Shown here: piece after piece, positions 35,810-43,567 of the stretch | Position numbering within the stretch: the first letter of the stretch is position 1 | Layout: the number at the start of each line of letters is the position of its first letter | Assembly (NCBI RefSeq): GCF_007829335.1 | Contig: NZ_VIWO01000008.1 | Coordinates: 248,001 to 312,000, forward strand | DNA: 64,000 nucleotides | Direction: 5' to 3' | DNA from: Chitinophaga polysaccharea | Lineage (GTDB): Bacteria; Bacteroidota; Bacteroidia; Chitinophagales; Chitinophagaceae | Notes under the pieces: generated by a model | The model's database searches: none | Told to the model about the DNA's origin: nothing | The model's input: only the letters and a program-made list of their open reading frames with translations | Made by a program: the position numbers and the translations under genes

Positions 35810-36196
35810 TTATCTTCCCACCATCTGTGCCACTCCTTGTCCAAATGACCAATCGGGCAATTCGTTCTCCACTAATATAATCACCACATCATTTTCGCTC
35901 ACCGGCGTAGTAGCTGCAATGCGGCTGGCAATACTTTTATAAAGCGCCTGTTTCATTTCCACGGTTCTGCCTGAGCGGGCTGTAATCCGTATGTAAATGA
36001 GGTTGTTCGAATGGGGCACATCAAAATAGCTGTCGGGATACAACAAATCTTCCGGTTGCATCACATGAATCACCTGGAAATAATCTTTTTCCGGGATGAG
36101 GAAATGCGTCATGAGGCCCTGGTGTATGGCCATGGAAATATCTTTTTTATTGGCCGGAGAGAGATGGGCTCCCACATAGATCTGTACGAAAGGCAT
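35810..36196 (-). CDS. Tautomerase-family protein
   Basis: A 128-residue protein of the tautomerase superfamily, with Pro immediately after the start methionine (MPFVQIYVGAHLSPANKKDI), the expected catalytic N-terminal proline once Met is removed. Length and the two halves (VPHSNNLIYIRITARSGRTV; ENDVVIILVENELPDWSFGQ) fit the malonate semialdehyde decarboxylase-like fused subfamily (Tautomerase_2). It follows the cupin gene with a three-base gap, so the two are an operon. The substrate is unknown. Confidence 0.88.
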   Translation of the reverse strand: MPFVQIYVGAHLSPANKKDISMAIHQGLMTHFLIPEKDYFQVIHVMQPEDLLYPDSYFDVPHSNNLIYIRITARSGRTVEMKQALYKSIASRIAATTPVSENDVVIILVENELPDWSFGQGVAQMVGR

Positions 36197-36199
36197 ATT

Positions 36200-36586
36200 T
36201 TATTTTTTAATGATGATAGGAGGCTGACCTTTTTTCAACAGGTAAACAGCTACAAAAGAAGCCGGTTGATCGGCATATGCATTTTTAAATTGTGTAATCT
36301 CTTGTCCCGCTATTTCGCGGAAGGCATCGCCGGCATGTAACAGAACAGCCGCCGCTCCGGCAGGCTGGTAGATGATTCCGCCTGATACTATATAGCCGTA
36401 TACTTCCCCTGGATGATGATGCACGGGAGCGCCCTGCCCAGGCGCCAGGGTGATCTGGTCCATTCTTACTTCTTCTACGGGGAAAGCGGGTAAGTCTTGC
36501 TGCAATAGCTGCTTACGCACAGGGGCAGTTTGTGCGGCAGCGGCTCCCGCTGATAATACGGCCATGGCTACTAATAATTTTTTCAT
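36200..36586 (-). CDS. Secreted cupin-domain protein
   Basis: A 128-residue single-domain cupin with a signal peptide (MKKLLVAMAVLSAGAAAAQT). The metal-binding histidines are in APVHHHPGEVYGYIVSGG, and the second cupin motif is weaker (LLHAGDAFREIAG). The ATG at 36586 is chosen because a -7 promoter element ends at 36604, which would place the earlier GTG and ATG at or before the transcription start. It is the first gene of an operon with a tautomerase and is divergent from a LysR gene, a classical regulator-target arrangement. Confidence 0.88.
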   Translation of the reverse strand: MKKLLVAMAVLSAGAAAAQTAPVRKQLLQQDLPAFPVEEVRMDQITLAPGQGAPVHHHPGEVYGYIVSGGIIYQPAGAAAVLLHAGDAFREIAGQEITQFKNAYADQPASFVAVYLLKKGQPPIIIKK

Positions 36587-36603
36587 GGGAAATGATTTCA
36601 TCA

Positions 36604-36630
36604 CAAACTTAAGCAGCTTTCATACATTTG
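36604..36630. promoter_or_regulatory. Divergent promoters of the cupin operon and the LysR gene
   Basis: On the minus strand TAAGTTTG (36611-36604) and on the plus strand TACATTTG (36623-36630) are both exact TAnnTTTG -7 elements, only 11 bases apart and pointing away from each other. A CAATATTG palindrome (36631-36638) follows directly and could be part of a LysR site. Confidence 0.5.
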
Positions 36631-36673
36631 CAATATTGAAACATTTAACCTGTTACTTTAATAAAATTAAACT

Positions 36674-37552
36674 ATGACTACCGATCTGCTGGACCTGGAT
36701 CTGTTGCGCACGTTTGTGCTGGCGGTTGACCTGAACAGCTTTGCCAGGGCGGCCGACCAGGTAGCCCGCTCCCAATCGGCCGTAAGTCTGCAAATGCAGC
36801 GGCTGGAAGAAATAACCGGGCATCAGCTGTTTATTAAACAGGGCCGGGGCTGGCAGTTAACAGCCAGCGGCGACCTGCTGCTCGGCTATGCCAGGCAGTT
36901 GCTCGATATCAACCAGCAGGCCGTGGCCGCCCTCAGTGCTACGCAGATTGCAGGCAAAGTGCGGCTGGGCATACCAGCCGACTTTGCAGAAACTGGGTTA
37001 CCTACTGTACTGGCACGCTTTGCAGCCGTACACCCTCATATGGAAATTGAAGTAACCATCGACCGCCAGGCTCCCCTGGCCCAGCAACTGGAAAGTGGAA
37101 AGCTGGATGTGATTATTTCCTTCGGAAAAACAATACCCGAAAACGCTATCCCCATTGGTTCACTCCCTGTCCAATGGATTGGCAGCAGTCAGCATATCGC
37201 CATTACCCGGCAGGATCCCCTTCCCTTACTTTTATTTGAAGCACCCTGCCTCTTTCGCAAAATAGGACTCAATGCGCTCGAAAAAATAAACCGCTCCTGG
37301 CGACCTGCACTCACCAGCGGCAGCCTGGCTGGTATGTGGGCGGCTGCCCAGGCAGGACTGGGCATTACCATCCGCACGGCCATGGGCCTGCCAACGGGAT
37401 GCACCGTACTCAACGGTACCTCCGGCCTGCCTTCCCTTCCGGATGTGGAAGTATTTATGCTTACCTACAAAAAATCGCCTTCAAAAGCGGTAAAGAGATT
37501 GATAGAGATCCTGCATGAAACAATAGCAATAAGCATAAAGCAGAAAGCGTAA
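36674..37552 (+). CDS. LysR-family transcriptional regulator
   Basis: A 292-residue LysR regulator. The winged HTH is at the N-terminus (LDLDLLRTFVLAVDLNSFAR, AADQVARSQSAVSLQMQRLE, then ITGHQLFIKQGRGWQLTASG). The effector domain starts near KVRLGIPADFAETGLPTVLA. It is divergent from the cupin/tautomerase operon, which it probably controls. The last residues, about IAISIKQKA, and the TAA lie in the heptads of palindrome copy 3, so the natural C-terminus has been replaced or extended by repeat sequence. Confidence 0.93.
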   Translation: MTTDLLDLDLLRTFVLAVDLNSFARAADQVARSQSAVSLQMQRLEEITGHQLFIKQGRGWQLTASGDLLLGYARQLLDINQQAVAALSATQIAGKVRLGIPADFAETGLPTVLARFAAVHPHMEIEVTIDRQAPLAQQLESGKLDVIISFGKTIPENAIPIGSLPVQWIGSSQHIAITRQDPLPLLLFEAPCLFRKIGLNALEKINRSWRPALTSGSLAGMWAAAQAGLGITIRTAMGLPTGCTVLNGTSGLPSLPDVEVFMLTYKKSPSKAVKRLIEILHETIAISIKQKA

Positions 37553-37657
37553 AGCAAAAAGCTATTGTAGAGGATGATCAAAGCGATTTTCATACCCGCT
37601 AAGGTTATCCTCTACAATAGCTTTTTGCTTTACGCTTTCTGCTTTATGCTTTACAAA
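37523..37657. repeat. AAAGCNN-heptad palindrome, copy 3 (longest)
   Basis: Perfect 45-bp arms at 37531-37575 and 37607-37651 flank a 31-base loop. Six consecutive heptads (37523-37564) lead into the core GCTATTGTAGAGGAT. The core differs from copies 1 and 2, yet both arms carry the same changes, so pairing is kept. The stops of both convergent genes (LysR and DUF3823) lie inside it. Confidence 0.93.
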
Positions 37658-38352
37658 ACTATCTCCTGCACGCCTGAAAAAATCATGTCTTCTACCCCCG
37701 CTACTTTTAACCCGATACGGGCAAACACTGATTTCTGCGCAGGCACCACATCTGGTATATCCAGCTGCAGGCTTACGTTAGCCGGGTCTGTGATAGCCGA
37801 TCCTGATTTCTCCACGGTCTTGATACTGTTACGTCCATCTACAAACTGGTTCTTACAAACATAAAGCGCTACTTTTTCCACATTCCTGGCATTCGCATCG
37901 GTAATAATCTTATCAATGCGGAAGGTGGCGGTCAGCGAACGCCCGGTGTTGGTGAATTTGGGCGTACGGATCATATAGTAAGGCATTACTTCTATGTCCT
38001 GCTTTATATTGCCGGAAACATTCAGCAACATGGTATCTGTGCCTGTTCCTTTATCGGGTATGGAGCGGAATGGCCCCTGCGAAGCCGGAATAATCAGTTT
38101 GTAACCGGCATTAAACAGTAATGCTGAAAAACTACCATCCTGGCTTACATTCACATTTATCGCCGTACTTTTTCCCCAGCCGGGTTCCCACAGTTCAAAA
38201 TACACATCATTGTAGCTTACATTCACAGGTTCCCCCTGGTATACCAATCTACCGCTGAAGGTGCTGGCCGGCGCCGGGTAATTATCTTTCTTACAGGAAG
38301 CAATACCTGCTACCAACGCAACAAACAGTATGCTTCTAACTATTATCTTCAT
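37651..38352 (-). CDS. DUF3823 surface lipoprotein of the SusCD locus
   Basis: A 233-residue lipoprotein: the signal peptide ends in a lipobox (VALVAGIASC, Cys modified). The mature part begins DNYPAPASTFSGRLVYQGEP, a carboxypeptidase regulatory-like beta domain, and continues with a second beta domain (TPKFTNTGRSLTATFRIDKI). This is the DUF3823 arrangement. Such proteins are encoded right after SusD and are thought to be surface glycan-binding accessories. It is the last gene of the operon, and its TAA is in palindrome copy 3. Confidence 0.9.
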   Translation of the reverse strand: MKIIVRSILFVALVAGIASCKKDNYPAPASTFSGRLVYQGEPVNVSYNDVYFELWEPGWGKSTAINVNVSQDGSFSALLFNAGYKLIIPASQGPFRSIPDKGTGTDTMLLNVSGNIKQDIEVMPYYMIRTPKFTNTGRSLTATFRIDKIITDANARNVEKVALYVCKNQFVDGRNSIKTVEKSGSAITDPANVSLQLDIPDVVPAQKSVFARIGLKVAGVEDMIFSGVQEIVL

Positions 38353-38363
38353 CTTTATTTGTT

Positions 38364-40316
38364 TTATTGGTTAGGATTCTTTACTATTTTTGGGTTATTA
38401 TTCCGGATATCATCCCCTATGGAGCTGTAGTAATTTCCCATCCGGAATTTATGAGCCGAAGTAACCGCGCCGGGTAATACTTGTTTAAAGATATATTTCC
38501 CATTATTCGGGCCTCCCGGATCATACACTTTATATGGCCATAACGCAAATACGCGGGTACTTATAGCTTCAGGATCACCGGGGTTGGCAGTAAGTGCTGC
38601 GCTTTCACCATTCCATACTTTATGGGCCAGGCGCCAGCGCTTCATATCCCAGAACTCATGCCCTTCGAAGGCCAGTTCTACTTTCCTTTCATGTACAATG
38701 CGGCCAAAGGTGATATCACCGGGTGTAAGCGGAATAGTAAATCCAGCTCTTCCCCTCACCTGGTTGATGTAACCGGCGGCAACGTCTGCCTGTCCCAGTT
38801 CAAATGCGGCTTCTGCGGCATTCAGCAATACTTCTGCGTACCGATAACGGATCCACCACACTTCGCTCTGGGTACCGATACGACCCGAACCTACAGTAGG
38901 ATCCATGTACTTCCTGACAATAAAACCAGATTGGGCGCTGAACTCCAGGTTGTTTACCGGGCCATCATATCCTACTACCTGCACGTCTGGTCCATTAGGC
39001 TCCAGCTTACCTTTTGCGCCAAAGTTATCCCCGGTTACGATGCTGCCGTTATTACGGATGTATCCTGCCCAGATATCTACCGGCTTATCTTTAAAGGATG
39101 ACCCGGGCAGTATAACTGTAGCGGCTAAACGCGGATCTCTATTGGCAAACAGGTCCTGCGGGTCGCTGTAGTACCTGTAGCCACCACCGGGAGCATTAAT
39201 GGGTAACGGTGCAAAGGTATTATCCAGCAGCTCGAACGACTGCACCAGGTTCAGCGAAGGATTGAGGCGCCCACCTTGCTGCTCTTCTGCATTGGAGCGG
39301 GGCTGGCTCCACAGCGTCCATCCTTGTACCCTACCACTTTGCAGCTTGTAATCCTTTGCAAAAATTACTTCCGGATTAGCGCCTTTGTCTATAAAGAGAC
39401 TGATAAAATTCTGTGTCAGGTTATCACTGTTTTTCTTATACAGTGAATAACTACCACTGTTGATCAGCTCCTGGGCCGTTTTCAGCGCAATCGTATAGTA
39501 GGAATTGGCTTTGGCAGCAGGAATACCTACCTCTCCGCCAGGCAGCGACACTTCCGGTGTGGTAGCGCCATACTTCGCAATGGAGGCGGCATAGAGGGCT
39601 GCCCTGACTTTGGTAGCCAGCGCCAGGCCTACTGTTACACGCGTTTTGCTGATCGGGCTGGACGGAACGTATTTCTTCACGGTATCCATCTCACTAAGCA
39701 CAAAATCATAAATATCAGATTCCTTTGCCCTGGCATGCTGTAGATAGGCAGGATCTCCTTTATAATCATACTGCAAGGGCTCCAGGATCAATGGCACACC
39801 ACCCAGTCTTTTCACTTCTTCGAAATACACCACCGCCCGCAGGTACCGCGCTTCTGCAATGAAGCGGTCTTTTACGTCCTGCTTCAGCTTTACGGAAGTA
39901 GCGCATTTGGCAATAAATGTATTCAGCTCGCGGATATAAGCATAGTCCCAGTAGGTAATCTCACCACGGTCCTTTACCATCATACCGGGAAACACATAGT
40001 CATACTCGCTGGCACCATGTCGCCAGTACTGGCCATTTTCAGAGGCGAAGGCTTCGTCAAAGCGGGCAAACTCCGCCCAATTATCAATGGTCTGTGTTAC
40101 CATAGAAGGGATAGAAGAATTATTATAATCGGTCTGTCGATCGGGATAACGATCGTATAAATCGGCCAGTACTGACAATATCAACCCTTCATCGTTCCAC
40201 AGCTGCTCGTCCTGCAATACATCTGTAGGTGGTACATCCAAGAACTCTTTATCCTTATTACACCCTACATTCAATGCGAGTACGACCAGTCCTATATATA
40301 GCAAACTCTTTTTCAT
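38364..40316 (-). CDS. SusD/RagB-family outer-membrane nutrient-binding lipoprotein
   Basis: A 650-residue SusD homologue. The lipobox is VVLALNVGC. The N-terminal segment KEFLDVPPTDVLQDEQLWND is typical, followed by TPR-like helices (KDRFIAEARYLRAVVYFEEV, the conserved RALYYF-like motif), and a C-terminal RYAEVLLNAAEAAFELGQAD, then VHERKVELAFEGHEFWDMKR. It lids the SusC barrel just upstream and captures oligosaccharides at the cell surface. The spacing to SusC is 19 bases and to the DUF3823 gene 11 bases. Confidence 0.96.
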   Translation of the reverse strand: MKKSLLYIGLVVLALNVGCNKDKEFLDVPPTDVLQDEQLWNDEGLILSVLADLYDRYPDRQTDYNNSSIPSMVTQTIDNWAEFARFDEAFASENGQYWRHGASEYDYVFPGMMVKDRGEITYWDYAYIRELNTFIAKCATSVKLKQDVKDRFIAEARYLRAVVYFEEVKRLGGVPLILEPLQYDYKGDPAYLQHARAKESDIYDFVLSEMDTVKKYVPSSPISKTRVTVGLALATKVRAALYAASIAKYGATTPEVSLPGGEVGIPAAKANSYYTIALKTAQELINSGSYSLYKKNSDNLTQNFISLFIDKGANPEVIFAKDYKLQSGRVQGWTLWSQPRSNAEEQQGGRLNPSLNLVQSFELLDNTFAPLPINAPGGGYRYYSDPQDLFANRDPRLAATVILPGSSFKDKPVDIWAGYIRNNGSIVTGDNFGAKGKLEPNGPDVQVVGYDGPVNNLEFSAQSGFIVRKYMDPTVGSGRIGTQSEVWWIRYRYAEVLLNAAEAAFELGQADVAAGYINQVRGRAGFTIPLTPGDITFGRIVHERKVELAFEGHEFWDMKRWRLAHKVWNGESAALTANPGDPEAISTRVFALWPYKVYDPGGPNNGKYIFKQVLPGAVTSAHKFRMGNYYSSIGDDIRNNNPKIVKNPNQ

Positions 40317-40335
40317 AACTCATTATATTTATTAC

Positions 40336-43300
40336 TTAAAAAGTAAGGTTCAGGCCCACGTTGATCAACTTATTCTGTGGATACTGTAACCCGTTTTCAT
40401 CTGCAATCTCAGGTTCTATACCCAGGGATTTCACGTTGTCAATTGAAAACAGGTTATAGGTATTTACATATACCCTGGTCTTCTTGATTTTTACCCTGTC
40501 CAGTAAATGCTGTGGCAGCGTATACCCCAGTTCCAATGTTCTTAATCTTACATAACGCACATTGTGCAGCCAGAAAGTAGACGGCTTATTGTAGTTGCTG
40601 TGGTCGCCCCGGTTAAACCGCAACGGAGGGTTCTTTCCCGGGATCCATTTGCTGTTCACATCGAAAGGATCTTCGCGGTGCCAGCGATCGTCGTAGAACT
40701 GACGAAGCAGGTTACCGCCATTCTGGAATGGCCAGCGCATTTCCCAGTTCTGGTTGTAGGAATACATTGCGCCACCGGAGAAATCGGCTGCAAAGTCGAA
40801 ACCATTCCATCTTACGCCCAGGTTAAAACCGAAGTTAACGGTAGGATTGCCGGTGGTTTGATAACCAATAGGACGCATATCCCGGTCGTCGATCACATTA
40901 TCACCATTCACGTCTTTGTAAATAATATCGCCGGGCAACAGGGTTTTATTTCCCTGGCCATCTACGTTAACAGGATACTTACTGATTTCTTCCTGCGACT
41001 GGAACTGCCCGATGGCCTCATACCCCCAGTAAATATTGTTCCACCTGTTTTCCTGGGAATTCCGGTAATGATCCCAGGAGTTACCCCACACGGGCTTATA
41101 AGATTCCAGGAAACGGCTCCTGGAATAAGAAACGTTACCTCCTACAACAAAATTTACCTTCCTGATATTGGAGGTATAGGCAATGGAAAACTCACCTCCT
41201 TTCTGCGCATCGCTGTTTACGTTTTCATCCGGCAGGTTGTAGCCAATTTCACTGGGCACCAGCACATCGTACTTGCGGCCACGCAGCCCGGAACGCTTAC
41301 GGTTAAACCAGTCGATAGAGCCATATACTTTACCATTCCACAGCTGGTAGTCTATACCTATGTCCGCAATCTTACTTACAAACCACGACAGACGGTTATT
41401 AGGCACTCCCTTATCGCGGGAGCCCCTGATCACGGTACCATCCAGTATAACGGTAGAAGTACCGTAAGTATAACCAGGCATATAGTCATACGCGCCAATA
41501 CCAATATCATCATCTCCCAGCTCACCATAGGAAGCGCGGAGTTTCAATTCTGTCAGCACAGCACTTCCGCCCATCCAGCGTTTGAAGAACTGTTCCTCTG
41601 TTAGTCGCCATCCGGCAGAAACAGATGGGAAGAAACCCCATCTTTTATCCGGCGAAAACTTCCAGGAACCGTCGTAACGGCCGGCAAGTTCCAAGAAATA
41701 TTTATCGCTGAAAGCGTAATTGAAGCGGCCAATATAACCCACGCGGGCCTCGCTCCAGTCTTTGTCGTTATAGGTGTCCATATCGGAGAACTGCAGCAAT
41801 GGCAACAGGTTGCTTTTAGGTACTGCGTGTACCCATACATCCAGCTCCCGGCGCTTAATGCGCTCAGACACCACGGTAGCGCCGATGGTATGTCTGCCGA
41901 AAGTATTGTTATAGTTAATTTGCCCCTGCACTACGTTTTCCAATACTTTGTGTGTACCCCTCTCCCGCCATGGATTGGAGCTTCCCCCGGTACGCAGGTA
42001 GGTATCTGTTTGCGGCTGGTAAGTATACGTATCATACGTATATTCGTGTCCGTTCATCAGCTTATCTGCAAAGTAGTACGAGTACATACCTTTCAGCGTC
42101 AGTCCTTTGACAGGTGTTTCATAAGAGGCGTTGAAGTTGGTTTGCAACACCCGCCAGTCTTCCGTCCAGTAGCCGGAGATGGCTTTGGTTTGCACGGCCC
42201 AGTTCTCTGTATTATGACCTATATCATTTGGGTAAAGTGGGTTATCGTTGGCGTAAGGCCGCTCTGTAGGGCGGTTGCGGAATAAGGCGAAACGTGGAGC
42301 CCAGTAGTCATCGCCACCAGGTACGCCGGGATTATCCCTTTCTTCAATACGCCCGTTGATCTGTACGCCTACTTTGATCCGTTTGGCAACCTTGGCGTCC
42401 ACATTACTTTGTATGTTGGTACGGTTGAAGTCGAACTCTCTGCCCAGCACAGATTTCTGATCCAGGCGGGTAACGGACAAATAGTAGTTAATATTTTCTG
42501 TTCCCCCGGTGGCATTTATGTTTACAGCATACTGAGGCGCATTTTTTTTGATGATAAAATCATACCAGTCGAAGCTGCGGTAGCCTTTTTCTGTACCGGC
42601 TTTCCACTTGTCCAGTTCTGCCTGGGTAATATCGGTATGCGGGTTCTCCGCATTCATTTCTGCGTCGGCCTTGGCCAGCATCCACTCGTAGGCGTTTACT
42701 GTTTTGGGGAAGCGCGACCAGTTTTGCCACCCTGTATAGGCGTCTACGTTAATGGTATTGCTACCGGCCTTTCCTCTTTTAGTGGTAACCACCACTACGC
42801 CATTGGCCGCTCTCACCCCGTAGATGGCTGCGGAAGCGTCTTTCAGCACAGAAATACTTTCAATGTCATTGGGGGAGATGTTGTTAAACTGACCGGCATC
42901 CTTCTGGATACCATCAATCACATACAATACGTTTCCGAAGTTACGCACCTGGATATTGGCGCTGGCGCCGGGGCGGCCATCGGGCATACGAAAACTCACG
43001 CCGGGTATTTTACCCGCCAGTGTAGCGCTCACCGTGGACGCATGTACCCGCTCCAGGTCTTTGCTGGTAACGCCGGAAATGGCGCCTGTGACTGATTCTT
43101 TTTTCTGGGTACCATATCCTACCACAATCACTTCTCCTAATCCCTTACTATCTGTTTCCAGTTTTACATGCTGTACATTTTTGTCGCCCGCGGGCATCTC
43201 CTGTTTGACGTAACCTACGTAAGAAAAAACCAGTATGGCATTTTTGTCGGGCACCGACAGGCTGAAAGCACCGTTAGCATCGGTGGAAGTGCCTTTGGAC

Positions 43301-43494
43301 GTGCCTTTTACACTTACCGTAACGCCAACCAGGGCCATGCCCTTGTCATCTGTTACTTTACCGGAAACAATGATATCTGCCGGAGCAGCGTGGCCCGTAA
43401 GGGCGCAGAAGAGCAGTAATACCGACAGTAACGGGCATAGCCCGGCCAGTATTACCCTCCGCATGGGAATGCGGATACGTAATCGCTTTTTCAT
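40336..43494 (-). CDS. SusC/RagA-family TonB-dependent outer-membrane transporter
   Basis: A 1052-residue TonB-dependent importer of oligosaccharides. After a long signal peptide (to about AAPAD) comes a carboxypeptidase-regulatory-like domain (VSGKVTDDKGMALVGVTVSV). The plug domain opens with GLGEVIVVGYGTQKKESVTG and contains NVLYVIDGIQ and SISVLKDASAAIYGVRAANG. The rest is the 22-strand barrel, ending in NKLINVGLNLTF with the terminal aromatic residue. No N-terminal secretin/TonB signalling extension is present, so it is a plain transporter, matching control by the adjacent two-component system. Confidence 0.97.
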   Translation of the reverse strand: MKKRLRIRIPMRRVILAGLCPLLSVLLLFCALTGHAAPADIIVSGKVTDDKGMALVGVTVSVKGTSKGTSTDANGAFSLSVPDKNAILVFSYVGYVKQEMPAGDKNVQHVKLETDSKGLGEVIVVGYGTQKKESVTGAISGVTSKDLERVHASTVSATLAGKIPGVSFRMPDGRPGASANIQVRNFGNVLYVIDGIQKDAGQFNNISPNDIESISVLKDASAAIYGVRAANGVVVVTTKRGKAGSNTINVDAYTGWQNWSRFPKTVNAYEWMLAKADAEMNAENPHTDITQAELDKWKAGTEKGYRSFDWYDFIIKKNAPQYAVNINATGGTENINYYLSVTRLDQKSVLGREFDFNRTNIQSNVDAKVAKRIKVGVQINGRIEERDNPGVPGGDDYWAPRFALFRNRPTERPYANDNPLYPNDIGHNTENWAVQTKAISGYWTEDWRVLQTNFNASYETPVKGLTLKGMYSYYFADKLMNGHEYTYDTYTYQPQTDTYLRTGGSSNPWRERGTHKVLENVVQGQINYNNTFGRHTIGATVVSERIKRRELDVWVHAVPKSNLLPLLQFSDMDTYNDKDWSEARVGYIGRFNYAFSDKYFLELAGRYDGSWKFSPDKRWGFFPSVSAGWRLTEEQFFKRWMGGSAVLTELKLRASYGELGDDDIGIGAYDYMPGYTYGTSTVILDGTVIRGSRDKGVPNNRLSWFVSKIADIGIDYQLWNGKVYGSIDWFNRKRSGLRGRKYDVLVPSEIGYNLPDENVNSDAQKGGEFSIAYTSNIRKVNFVVGGNVSYSRSRFLESYKPVWGNSWDHYRNSQENRWNNIYWGYEAIGQFQSQEEISKYPVNVDGQGNKTLLPGDIIYKDVNGDNVIDDRDMRPIGYQTTGNPTVNFGFNLGVRWNGFDFAADFSGGAMYSYNQNWEMRWPFQNGGNLLRQFYDDRWHREDPFDVNSKWIPGKNPPLRFNRGDHSNYNKPSTFWLHNVRYVRLRTLELGYTLPQHLLDRVKIKKTRVYVNTYNLFSIDNVKSLGIEPEIADENGLQYPQNKLINVGLNLTF

Positions 43495-43567
43495 AACATT
43501 ATTTTTGTGTGGTTTATTGGATTATCAGTTTTTCATAACTGTCAGTTTTGGTTGATCTTTCAAATAA

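Noticed and set aside
40564..41604. Plus-strand open frame of 346 codons
   Set aside because: It is antisense to the susC barrel region and has no recognisable motif or start context.
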